Shown: piece after piece, positions 45,370 through 57,100 of the stretch
Layout of the letters: each line of letters starts with the position of its first letter
Numbering within the stretch: position 1 is the first letter of the stretch
Position numbers and translations under genes: made by a program
DNA from: Trochalopteron elliotii
Lineage: Eukaryota > Chordata > Aves > Passeriformes > Leiothrichidae
NCBI GenBank assembly: GCA_024734555.1
Contig: JANPWX010000123.1
Coordinates: 62,001 to 126,000, forward strand
DNA: 64,000 nt
Direction of reading: 5' to 3'
The notes under the pieces: generated by a model
Told to the model about the DNA's origin: nothing
Seen by the model: the letters and a program-made list of their open reading frames with translations, nothing else
The model's database searches: none

Positions 45370-46585
45370 CAGCCCATGTGAACATTTGAGTACACTTCCA
45401 GGAGTCAGGCAAAATTCCCCTTTCCTAATGATGGGTTGGTTGTGCAGGGCCCAGGAAGAGGAGGGACCTGCTGGGTTCTGTGCCCTGCCCAGCCCTGCTG
45501 AGGCCCAGTAGACCAAGGGGGGGTTTATTGAGTTTTATTCCCTGCAGCTCAGCCAGCAGGGCAGTGCCAGAGCCTCAGTGCTGCTGCTGCTGCTGAAGCT
45601 GAACATGGGGAGTTCATGTAGAAGTTGATGTTTTATCTGTTCTTGTTTGTATTACATGTCCAAGTGTGTTCTGTTAACACAGTCCAGCTCATTACCCATG
45701 GAAGTGGGAATCTGATTCCTCTGGGTGCACTGCAGCAGCAGCAGCATTATTTAGTTCAAATGAAAATACGTTTCTGAATCTGACGTTTGACAGCTTTTCA
45801 CAATGATATTTAAGTATTGAGCCATTTAAGCATCAAAATTTGTTAGCTGGGATAAACTGGTGTGTGTGTGTTTACTTTCTGCTGGCTTCTCCCCCATTTA
45901 TTTAGATTTAGAAATCAAAAATGTTGTGCCTGATTCATCCAAGAACTTAAATATATATCTAAAATTATGCCTAGTTAATTAGTTCCATTTAAAGTTGTTC
46001 TGCTCAAATGCATAAGCTTTTCAGCATGCTGCTGTTATGTACTAGATCAGGGCTATGGGAAGAGAAGATGATCCATTAAAAAATTATTTAATTGCCTAAA
46101 ATTCTAGTCTGTAATTCAAAAGCCTCCTGCTATGTTTAAAGCCCAAACAACAAATATTTTTTTCTAATAATTAGTTGTTGTGTACATATTCCTGAAGAAT
46201 ATTGAGATGTTTAATCCAGCGGAAAATTGCTATCTGGTGGACTACAGGGAAAAAGCAGGACAAAATTTTATTATTATTGTTATTTTTAAAAATGTAGGCA
46301 ATTATAATTAGAGAAGAATAAAGTAATATAGTTAAATAATGAGAGGAGCACAGCTACACAAAGCTTAGTGCATAGCTAGTACTGAAGGCATCGTTTGAAA
46401 CAGAGTATTTCTCCTGTTGCCAGTAAAATAATTTATTGAAATGGCAGTTTTTATGATTTAAGCAGTGAAAAGAGGCACTGCTCTGTTATGGGGTGCTGGG
46501 CAGCCTCCTGAGGTTGGCATTGACCTGCAGAGGGAATTCCTGGGTAGGGAAGGTGGGATGGAAGAGGATGAGCCAGCCCAAAGCA

Positions 46586-46745
46586 GAGGGCATTCCATGC
46601 CCTGAGCAGTGGGAGAGCTCAGTGCCAGGGCTGTTCCTGCAGGATGGAACCCAGGAGAGAGAACTGAGGGCATTCCATGCCCTGGGCAGTGGGAGAGCTC
46701 AGTGCCAGGGCTGTTCCTGCAGGATGGAACCCAGGCAGGAGAATG
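46586..46745 (+). repeat. 80-bp tandem duplication
   Basis: Two adjacent 80-bp units beginning GAGGGCATTCCATGCCCTG. They share GTGGGAGAGCTCAGTGCCAG and GGATGGAACCCAGG and differ at only a few bases, mainly at the end of each unit. Not a recognised repeat family. Confidence 0.93.
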
Positions 46746-47311
46746 GCAGTGGCTGTCCCTGCCAGGTGCAGGCTCTGTTCAAACCCCTGTGCTCAGCCCT
46801 GAGAGTGTCTGTGCCCAGGGACGGGGGCAGCAGGAAGTGCCTTCCAGATGGAGATGACTGCCACTACGAGCAGCACTTACATAACTCTGACCTGACATCA
46901 TTTCACTGCTGCAGTCAGCCACGGAGGACGAGGGCGTGGGGTTTGTGTTTTGCCTGTGCACTTTTTTTCCCCATTTGGATGAGACGACAACACTAGAGCA
47001 GTGAAAAAACCAAAACCAGATAAATTCTGGCATGCTAACAATGTACATATTTCAGCAGCCTTGTCTGCAGAATGAAGTGTCTGCCCAGAGGGAGGAGAAG
47101 GAGTTTAAAAGGATCCCCAGAGTGTGGTGGACTAGGGTTAATATTACTAATAAATTTAATGAGGATGTAATTGGCATGGTTTCCCCAATTCGGTTTATTT
47201 TAAGAAGGAGAACAGGTAGTATTTACTGCAGTTTAGGGTTTAGTGTTTGGGATGGGTGCATGTACAGCCTGTGCCACATGCTGAGTGCACAACAGAACAA
47301 GGGTGACACTG

Positions 47312-47313
47312 GG

Positions 47314-47350
<37 letters not shown>
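47312..47350 (+). repeat. Purine tract (GAGGAA/GGA)n
   Basis: About 38 bp of uninterrupted purines on the plus strand, GGAAGAGGAGGAGGAAGAGG and similar. Confidence 0.9.
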
Positions 47351-49554
47351 CTGGGCTCTGATTTCACTGCTGAGAACCACAGTGTTTCCTACCAGATAAC
47401 AAACCCACATTAGCTGTCCTTTGGTAAAATTCCTGTGGAAGTTAATCTGAGTGGGAACGCAGGATTCTTTCTGGAGCAGGACAAACGTGTTTGCATTATT
47501 CAGGGTTGGTTATTGGTGCCTGCCAGAAGGAAAGAGAGAGCTGCTGTCCCCCCCTCTCAGGGACAGCAGTGTCACCTGTGCTGCTCTCATGGGTGTGATG
47601 CTGGGGTGATCCTGTGCTGGCCCATGGGAATTCCTCACTTGGATGGAGCTCAGGTACCTGGGTCTGTGTGGGACCCCTTGTTCTGACCCCCTGTGACACA
47701 AAACCACATCTCTGGAACTCCTGCAGTTCTTGCTGACAAACCCCCAGCAGAAGTGTGGGTGTGTGATTGTGCAGACACTGTGTGACCCAGCAGACCTTTT
47801 ATCATCCCTACACATAAATCTGTGTCACACAGAACAGTCTGCAGGCAGCAGGAGACATGCTGCAAACACATGAGCAAAACTGAGTTCCAAAGCCTGACTT
47901 TGCCCTGCAGACACTGCCAGCAGTTCTAGCCTGGGCTGTTATTGTTAGATTGTGAGTTGTTATCTCTGCTAACCTTGGAAATAATTCCAGCACTGGGGAC
48001 AGCTGCTGAAAAGGACCCTGAGAGAAAATATTTGCTTCCCACATGGATGTTGTAAATACACAGGCACAGATAAAGTAACCTTAAACGAAGGGTAAAAGTC
48101 TGGCTCATTGTAAGTCAGTGATAAAACCTCCAGGTTGCAATCTCACAAAATAAGTTTTAGAGCACTGCATAGAAATGATAATATGAAGGGAAAATAAATT
48201 TTTAAAAATACATGGAATTCTGGAGCAGTTGATGAAAAGTGTTTCAAACTAAATGCTGTGACCTTGATCCACAAAATAGTTAAATATCCCATTTCCAGAA
48301 ATACTCTTAGAGGTCAGTGTCAGGCTGCAGGGGTGTAGGCCATGTCCTCTGGTCTGGAAGGCATAACTGTATATTGAATTGGGCAAAGTGGGGAGGTGCA
48401 AAATGCCATCCCAGCAACCAAAGAGCTGAATTCATGTGGATGTAGGAATTGCTGCCCAGGCTCTGGCAGCCATGCAGAGGAAACTGTTCCCCCCCAGGGA
48501 AAGAAGGTAACTGAGATCCTCCTTGGAAAGAGGGAAGGGCTGGTGTTACCCAGCTTTATTCACAGGCAGCATCTGAATGTCTGCAGAGAATTTTTTCTCA
48601 GGCGGTGCAGCCTTGTGTGACCCAGGGGAAGATCTCCTTTGGTGCCCCCATCCAGCTGGGCTTAGCAAGACAAGACACAAGTGGCTGGTTTGAAAACACA
48701 ATCACCTGCACACTGTTGAACTCCAGTTTAACTTTGGGGTTTTGGTTTTGTTATTTTTTTTTTGCTCTGCTGGCAAGTGTACAAGCCCTTGGGGAGAACT
48801 TACTTTAGCTTTCTGATGGGTGATTTGCACTGAGGACATTTCCCTGCGTGCCACTGTCAGGAATGCTCATTATTGCTGTGCTGTGCCCTGTGCCAGTAAA
48901 ACCTGGTGCTGTGTTAATCAGCCCTGAACATTACAGGGGAAATATCCCCTGCCTCTTCCTGATCACTGCTCAGAGCTGCTCTGTAAGCATGCAAGGAACA
49001 AATAATCTTAATTACAAGATATTTAGAAAGCTGGTAGGATGAATTGGTATTTGTTGTATTTGAACTTTAGAATTATCCTGCTAATAAGTGCATTGGATCC
49101 TTTTTAAGGTTAGAGAAAGCTCAGACTGTGCAGATGCATCTGGAGTGCCAACACCCAGCCCACAGAGTGCCAGCACCCTCAGAGAGACTCTGTGTACTCT
49201 GCTGAATGTTTTCAGACCTGGGGACAGGCACTGCAAACCAGCCAGGTGGTGTTCATTGCATGAGGGCTCTATTTATGTGAAAGCTTTTCATTACAGGGGA
49301 GGAAGGTCCTGTGTCCTCTTCAGGATGTTAAAGGCAAAGGATGTGTCAGCACTCTCTGATCCCCATGGTGCTGCTACATCAAGTTCTGCTTTGAATGGCC
49401 TTTTCTCTGCTTATTTAGGATTAATGTAATATAACCTTCATTCGTTTTCCTGTTTGATTTGCATTTATCTTCCTTTTCATCAATGATGAATTTCTGCTAG
49501 GGGTTCCAAAATCATAATTTTGCTTCCTCTAGGTTGAACTATATCTGGAGCTGG

Positions 49555-49628
49555 AAGTGCTGGGTTAATGGCTGGAGTTGATGATCTTGGAGAGCTCTTC
49601 CAACCCTAATGGTTCTATGACTCTATAA
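49555..49628 (+). mobile_element. CR1 LINE 3' terminus, sense
   Basis: CTGGGTTAATGGCTGGAGTT, GATGATCTTGGAGAGCTCTT, CCAACCCTAATGGTTCTATG and ACTCTATAAAA form a classic avian CR1 3' end. Confidence 0.85.
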
Positions 49629-50631
49629 AAATTAGGACTGTAGAGACCATGAATGATCATTTAGTTCTGCTTTCCATGCAGAGGAGGATAAAGTAAAGTT
49701 AGACTGCTCTTGAAAGGTGCTTTATTTAAGGTCACTCCTAAAAGCTGTGGACAAGGAGTGTCCTGGGTAACCCATTTGCTGGAGCAGCCCCAGGCAGCAG
49801 CATGTGTGATGGGTGTCCCAGATTTCCTGGAACCTTGAATTCTCCCTGCTTAGCTCGTGGTTAGACAGGTGGGGCAGAGAGGTGGGAGTTCTGGTCTTGG
49901 AGGGGATGGGGCTGGCCTGGAATCCACCTTGTATTTTCTTCTAGGATATCAAACTGCCACGTAGAACAATCAATATTGTATTTACTGAAGTGCTTGGAAA
50001 ACTTGACTTTGGTGTTCTCTGCTCTTCCAGCATAAGCCAGGCTCTTTCCTCTGGTTAAGATTCCAAGCACAGTATGTTTTCTGCCACAGCCAACCCCGAG
50101 TTGTAGCACTCCAAATGATGCCCTTCCTCCACAAAGTAAACATGGAATAATTGCTTCCTATTTCATGTGCACAGATCTCCTCCTAACAGAGTCTGCCATC
50201 AGATGCTTTACTCTGAGCTGCCAGAAACTCCAGATCTATTTTTCCCCACAGTGTTCTGTGAACACTTACTCATAATTTGGTATTTCCCATTTGCAATGTT
50301 GGTTTTGTTGTTGTTCTTGTTGTTGTTTTGTGGAGAGTTTTATTTTAGTACTATTAAAACATCTATAATGCATGAAGTAAAATGCAGTTTTCTCATTAGT
50401 ATCTCAGTGAAAAGCTCTAGAAGGGAAACTGATGAGGGTAGCTGACTAGAAATCAAGGTGTTTCTCAGACAGACTATATTTATTTTGGGAATCAGTGAGG
50501 GAATTCCTCAACAATGTGGAACTGCCAATCCATGAGTTTTGTCCTTCTGCTCCTGTCCTTCCATGTGCCCACACAGCTCAGGCAGAGCCTTAAAAGAGCT
50601 GGGGTTTTGTTCATTAGAGGACCCTCACTCA

Positions 50632-50747
50632 CAGAGTCCCAGAGTGGTTTGGGTTGGAGGGACCCTAAATCCCACCCAGTGCCATCCCTGCCATGGCAGG
50701 GACACCTCTCACGGTCCCAGGCTGCTCCAAGCCCTGTCCTTGGTCAG
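50632..50747 (-). mobile_element. CR1 LINE 3'-end fragment
   Basis: Antisense CR1: AGAGTGGTTTGGGTTGGAGG, GACCCTAAATCCCACCCAGT, CCATGGCAGGGACACCTCTC, CAGGCTGCTCCAAGCCCTGT. Confidence 0.88.
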
Positions 50748-51149
50748 AAAATTCCCTTCACATTTCAATTTTATTGTAGTTAACAGCACATCACTGACAT
50801 TTCCATCACAGCAATGTCTGGACTTGTCCCATAAAAACCCAGGGCTGTGAGAAGATCCTGGATGTCTCCTTCCTTCAGGTACAATGTGCACAAACACTGC
50901 TCATGCACTGAAATACTCCCTATAAATTATTGACCTTTCATGGCTCTTACCCTTCTGCTCTTAGAGCAGAGTGTTTCTGAGCTTTGGAACCAAGAGCCTG
51001 CAATTTGTTTTTACAGTTGAGATTTAGGAAATGAAAGAGCCACACTCTCTTGCCCACTGTGGAGGAGGGAACAGAACAGAATAAACAGGTTTTCTGAGGT
51101 GGAAGTAGGTTTCATGTTCCCTTCTGCACCCTGATACTGATTATATCAT

Positions 51150-51188
51150 TATATATAATAATAATAATCTATATTTCACATGCATATG

Positions 51189-51253
<65 letters not shown>

Positions 51254-51254
51254 T
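51150..51254 (+). repeat. (AAT)n microsatellite
   Basis: About 21 near-perfect AAT copies (51189-51252), preceded by a shorter AAT run. Confidence 0.97.
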
Positions 51255-51792
51255 TTATATTTGTAATACATAATCCTACATGGGTCAGCACACAACATCA
51301 ACCTCTTGGCCTCAGTTAGCTGTAGTCCTGTCCAAAGCTGCTGGAATTCTAATTAATTTCTCGCTGAAATCAATGGAAATGTTTTCATTGATTCTGATTG
51401 AACTGTTTCAAGTGAAAGCATCATCCTGTCCTTGCTCATTTGCAGATGTTTATCCAGACATTTCCTTAACGTAGTTTTCTGGGGTCTTATATTTCCTATG
51501 TTTTGATTTGGGGTGTAAATGTTGTGTGCTCTGGTTTTGATTAATTTTTTGGTATGTGTCAGAATTGTGGAAGTTTCTTCCTAACCTCACTTTCCTAATG
51601 ATAAACACTGGAGGGAGATCAAACCAGCCCTGTATCTTTAGAAATGTATGGCCTGCCTTGATAGCAGCCTATCAGAGAATGTCAAGAGCATAAAAAATTA
51701 CAGCACTGCTCTCCTGCAGCTCACTGGGAAATAAAGAGCCAAGAGGAATTTAAATACAATTCCTCCCTGCAGCAGCTGGGACACAGAGTGTT

Positions 51793-51820
51793 GGGAGGGA
51801 GGGAGGGAGGGAGGGAGGGG
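51793..51820 (+). repeat. (GGGA)n tract, G-quadruplex candidate
   Basis: Seven consecutive G-runs of three or four separated by single A. It meets the usual G3-N1 quadruplex pattern. No promoter evidence beside it. Confidence 0.9.
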
Positions 51821-53623
51821 AATCCAACCTGCCTGGGAGAATCCTCCTTAATGAAAGTTTCTGATCCACATGCAGTGAGCAAACAGCTGCCAGGGTTTAG
51901 GGCACTCAGTCTGCCCAGCTGTTCATCACTCCCCAGCTGACTCTTGCCTGTGGATTCACTGGAGCTGGGGAACTACAGGGGATGTTTGGGCTGCAGACAC
52001 TCACTGCTGGCATTTCCCAGCACTGCTGCTCTTTGGGCTGAACACCCAGCACCCACAGCAGCCTGTCTGCCACTCTGCTGGGAGACATCAGCACAAGGCA
52101 CAGAGCAGCAGGGCCTGGGAGCATCTGAGGGCTGCAGCACACCAGTGAAAACTCATTTCTGGATTGTGGTCATCTTGTATTGGGTGTTTTTTAGATAAAA
52201 ACTGGGCATGGCTGCATCTAAATTGGGAAGTCAGGGGCTGCAGTCCAGGGAGCAGTGGTGGTCTCTTGCCATCCCCATTTTAATGTAGCCCTGCAGTATG
52301 GAAAAGCAAAAGAGATCCTTTCCAAAAGCAGGACCACAAGCCAAAGGTCAGGTTTTTCAAATGATGGACTTGTACCAAAAATATCCCATCCCAAACACAT
52401 CAGTGAATGTAGGGTCATGACAGGGACATCCAGGTGACAGGCAGGATTCTTTCAGATGAAACAGAATAACAAAGAAAGGCATTAAATTGTTCTGCCTTCA
52501 GATGGGAGTTTTGGTAGAAGTTTTAATAAAACACATTTACCATGAGGCATTCAAGCTTTTCTTTAGGCATTGAGTCTTAAGGAGCAAATGGAAGAAAAGA
52601 TTCCTGTTAAAAAGGAGAATATCCAGAGGAGGCTGAATGCCAGGGAAACAGGACATCAGCCTTTGTGACCTGCTCTGCAGCCCTGCTAACATCAGAAGAG
52701 CCAGGGACACTTGGAAATGATGGTACAAGCTATAAATATTCCACCTGCTTCCCCAAGTCTTCTAAAGCTGCAATTCCTGCTATGGGCTGCTCATCTGCCT
52801 CAGGAAAATAGGAGTCAGTAGTAAACACCAGCCACTTGCCAAAAAGCATCTTGACTGTGGGAGGAACAAATGAGCCTTAGATTTTAGCAGCTATTGTCCC
52901 TGAGTTTTTGTGTCTGCCACGGTGACACTTGATTTGCAGTTTGGGAACTTTGCTGGGTGACAAGAGTCTGCCTGTAATGAGGAGGAGTTGGGAGTTTTCC
53001 ATCAGTTGCTCTCTGCTGAGAGCTGGCAGCTGCTCATGCTGCTCCCTTGCTGTGCAGAACTGACACGGTGCCAGTTCCTGGCTTTGTTTTGTGGTGCCTT
53101 TTTTTCCCTGCAGGTACTGGGCTGAGCTCATTTTAAGCTGTCTTTTGTATTATATTAAAAATAAGCTGGAGTTGTGGAGATTCTTCCCAACATCATCTTC
53201 TGAGTGCCAGATTTCAGTACAGTTGTGTTTTATGTAGAAAAGATCCAAAGCCAGCTCAGAAACAAGCTGGGAAGTTGTTCCCAAATCCTCAATCCCATGA
53301 GCAGTCAGTGTGGAACCTGCCCTTCTTCTCCCTTCCCTGGGATCCTCAGTGGGGCTGAGCATTTTGTTTGTCCTGAGTGAGAGCAAACACAAGCTCATGC
53401 AGGATGTGCCCGTGCCTTGTGACAACATGAATTTGTATTTAAAATGTGCCATCTTCCTGCTGCTTGACTTGCCTCAAAGGGAGGCTTTCATGCCTGGAAT
53501 GAGGCAGCACCTGCCAGTTATTGTGGGTCTGTAGAAGAAGGGAGTATGGGTGACCTCACCCACCCCTGATAAGTAACAGTAGTGTTAATTACCCAATACA
53601 GCCTAGCCCCTGATGAGTAACAG

Positions 53624-53697
53624 CAATATAAATATAAATATAAATATAAATATAAATATAAATATAAATATAAATATAAATATAAATATAAATATAT
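53624..53697 (+). repeat. (AAATAT)n microsatellite
   Basis: About 12 uninterrupted copies of AAATAT inside the LTR-like segment. Confidence 0.97.
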
Positions 53698-53833
53698 TAA
53701 AGATAAGTGTGATAAAAGGGAGGGGGTTTGCTGGTGAGGAGGATCATGAAGGAGGAAAAACCTTGAGGAAGAGGGAATTATGAAGAAGGAGGATCCTGGG
53801 GAGAGAGAATCTCTCTGGGAGGTCAGTCTGGGG

Positions 53834-54020
53834 CTGCAGTCAGAGCCTGTTGCTGGAACCTGCAGTCACAGTCTAGCTGGATAAAAGCCTGCAGTCACAG
53901 CCTGCACACTGATCCCTGCAGTCAGAGTTTAGCTGGGTAAAATCTGCATTCAGAGGCTGCACACTAACAGCTGCACTCAGAATTTAGCAGGAAATAAGCA
54001 GCAGTCAGAGGCTGCAAGGC
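53834..54020 (+). repeat. Dimeric minisatellite, A-B-A-B-A-B-A
   Basis: Seven units starting at 53834, 53860, 53889, 53916, 53944, 53971 and 53999. Type A reads like CTGCAGTCAGAGCCTGCACA, type B like CTGCAGTCACAGTCTAGCTG followed by GATAAA. Units are 26-29 bp and alternate, giving a higher-order unit of about 55 bp. Confidence 0.85.
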
Positions 54021-54168
54021 AAACCTCCAGCAGGAGCTGCTGCAGCCAGAGTCAGTGAATGGTTGGAGTCAGGATGGCTGAGCTGTAAAGAGGAATAAAC
54101 CAGGACCCTTTTCATGCTGTGATAAACAAGAAGTCTGTGCCTCAGCTTGTTTTTACCCTCTATCAAAA

Positions 54169-57100
54169 GGGCTGCTGCAACATGGGCCAAGTGGAAAACT
54201 CTCAGTTTTGGAGGGTTTGTGCATGGATTTTTTCATGTTGTCTCTCTGAAGGTAAGAGTCCTCTACTTTCAAAGAGCTGCATGGGTGACACCAGGTGAGA
54301 AAACTGAGAGGGGCCCTGGCCCTGGGTGTCCCTGTCTGCAGGGAGGGCTCTGAGCAGGGCCCAGGCTGTGGAGGCAGAATTTGGAGCAAATGTTACTGTC
54401 ACATAGCAAAAGAACAGTTGTCTGGTTGAGACAGGGTTTGAGGATATGTTCTTGGAATGATGCATTTCAATTAAGCCTCAATTCTCCTTTTTTTGGTCTA
54501 GGACCAGAGTTAATTCCAGAAGCTGTGATCCCCTTGGACTTCCCCAGGGATAGAAAAAAGAGGAACCTTAACAAGAAATTAGGGAGAGGCACCTGGATGT
54601 GCAGGAGCTGTGGAATTGCAGTCAGGCATGTGGAGCCCAAGGAAGGGAAGGGTGTTTAAAGAGAAACAGGCAGAAACTCTGTTGTCCTTTGTTTTGACTC
54701 ATTATGGGAAAAGAAAAATGGCAGGATAGAAATGAGAGACCACAAAAACCTTTATTTTAATATGAGTATAGGAGTCTGTGTTCAGGATGTATAAGGATAA
54801 ATTAATTTAGTGCCAGTGATTATATAGGAAATGGAGGATCACTTAACTATTTTAAAGTTCAGGATGTTGTTAAAGAGAGGAAAAGGAAAGTTCTCTCCTC
54901 TCTTTGGAGTTTTTATTTGATGAGGTGGGAGGACAACAGTGTAAATGCAGATTTGATTGGAGACAGACTCTTTAGTCAAGTGCTTATGTTAAACTGAATT
55001 GCATTTAGTAACTTCAGGTATATAAAGGAATATAAAATTGAAATGAAACATTAATAAAGCAGGCTTTTGCCACCAGAGTCTTTGCACCATAAAAAGTGCA
55101 AAGGTTAATGGCATGAGAAACAAAGGCCTTCACATCCTGATTAAACCAAACCCTCTCCAGTCTGTTTCCTGCTCTCCACGGGGCACCATCACTTGTGATC
55201 TGCCAAGGTTATGGCCTTTGTTCTTTATTACCCTTTGTGATAAAAATATCCCCCTGTCCATGAGGATGCCAAGCCCCTGGTGAGGACTCTGGGGATGTTT
55301 GGCACACGAGGAATGGAGAATTCAGGTTTTGGGCTCAAAGCTGCAGGGAGAGAACCTGGTGTTTGTACCAGAGCAAGGCTGGGTGTGCTGCAGGGTGGGT
55401 CACACAGTGACAGCGTCACCCATTGTCACAGGCTTTGAAACAGAGCTGGATTCAACATTTTACATCTCCAAACAGGAGGCCTTGCTCTGCTCCTCCCAGC
55501 CCCAGAGTGAGTGGGAGGCTGGTTCTTTCCAGCCTTCCAGAGGAGGGAAATCCACTGAGGGGAGAGGTGGGACAGATGGTGGGTGCAGGTAAAAACTGAG
55601 CAGCTCCTGAAAGCTCCACCAGCACAAACCAGTTCCCACCCAGCCTCTGCATCCCTTCACCTTCTTTGCACAGCTCTGTTCCTTCACAGAAATATTATTG
55701 CATTGAAAGCAGAACAAGGCAGGGGACAGAAGTACCTTGGCTCCAGCACAGAGAAGACAGATTTGCCCTACAAGCTTTGTCACCTGGAGAAATTTGCAGT
55801 TTTCTCTGGTAACAAATGACACATGGAGCCACAGGAAATGTGCCAGGCATGGCAGAGGCTGTAAGTCACCACTAACAGGGACACTTTATCAGTGACAAGG
55901 CATGAAGAGAAGGAAACACAGCCATGGTGCCCCACTGCAGGAGAACTCCAAGCTTGAAAGGCACCTAGAACCCACATAATTCATAAAGATTGAAAGCAAT
56001 GTGTCAAAGCCAGCACAACTGAAGTGATTAACTCCAGATTTATTCTAATGCAGGGCACTGGAGAGCCTGGACAAACCACCCAGGTTTTGCTGCCCTGCTT
56101 TGGAGGAGCACTTCCTATAAATCCATCATTTATGCCATCAAAGCTGGGCTTGCTTTGCAGAGGATGAGGAGTATTGGACAGCAGATTAGTGGGAAGGAAG
56201 TTTATGAAATGGAGGAGCAAAAGGCAATGCAGCACTGGCAAAATGGGGATTTCCTGGCTGCCTTGCAGCAAGAAGAGCTGAGGGATTCCTGGGGCTTAGC
56301 ATTGATCTCAGAATGGGGTTGCTGCATTAGACCCATTTAGAGAGTCACCAGACAGTTCTTTAAGTTGGAAAGAACTGGAAATTCATAATTGCTTTGGCTT
56401 TATCCAGAAGTGTGATGTATTTCATTCTTTCCCAGTGCTGGAGCAGGCAGTCAGTAATTACACTAATAGTGTTATCTCCCTTATTAAAGAATGTCTTATC
56501 TGAGTAATATTGCTCATTTGTATGCATCTGGTATAATTTGAGCTTTCAGGACTTTTTATGATCATGTATATGGTTCTGTCTTTCTTTTGATTCTTCCTGA
56601 CTCCTTAGACAAAATGTCTTTCTTGGTTGACAAAATGCTGTGTTTATCTCTAGGATTAAGCTGGTTTTTAGGAACAAGGGAAAGTTTTAATTCTAAACAA
56701 GAGTGTGAGTCTGACCCAAGGGTTCTGGCCCTCCCTTATCTCTGCTAGCAAGGGTGAGGCTGCTCCAGCTGTAAAATCTCCTCATGCATCACGTGCTGCT
56801 CCCAGTATTCCACTTCAGGCATGCAGGAAACTCTGGGTTTCATATGAACTGTTCCAGGTTTGCTTGGAATCTTTGTATTTCTTAGATTACTTTTTAAACA
56901 AAGGAACTGTTGTGACAGCTTGTACTGAGCTATCTACAAAAAGCGATTTCTCTTTCACTTGAGTTTGCACTTGAATTTTCTTGTTGTGCTGCTTTGTGAC
57001 ACGTTTGGGTTTAATGATGATGCTTACCATGAACTTGTCACCTTTTATCCAAGAGTTTTTCCTTTGCAGCTTTTTGAGTGCATTTGCTGAACTGTGAGAT

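Larger units (their letters stand above)
45370..53529. other. Intergenic, repeats only
   Basis: 8 kb with an 80-bp duplication, purine tract, two CR1 pieces, AAT and GGGA repeats. No exon, RNA gene or promoter supported. A GC-richer stretch near 46.5-47.8 kb gives several overlapping ORFs on both strands with no family resemblance. Confidence 0.55.
53530..54168 (+). mobile_element. LTR-like element with internal repeats
   Basis: Starts near TGTAGAAGAAGGGAGTATGG, contains an AAATAT microsatellite, a dimeric minisatellite, AATAAA at about 54094 and a U5-like end (ACAAGAAGTCTGTGCCTCAG) near CCCTCTATCA. No flanking coding region or clear target duplication. It could also be another unclassified repeat. 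Confidence 0.42.

Noticed and set aside
53624..53697. Regular short repeats that might suggest a CRISPR-like array
   Set aside because: A 6-bp microsatellite without spacers in vertebrate DNA.
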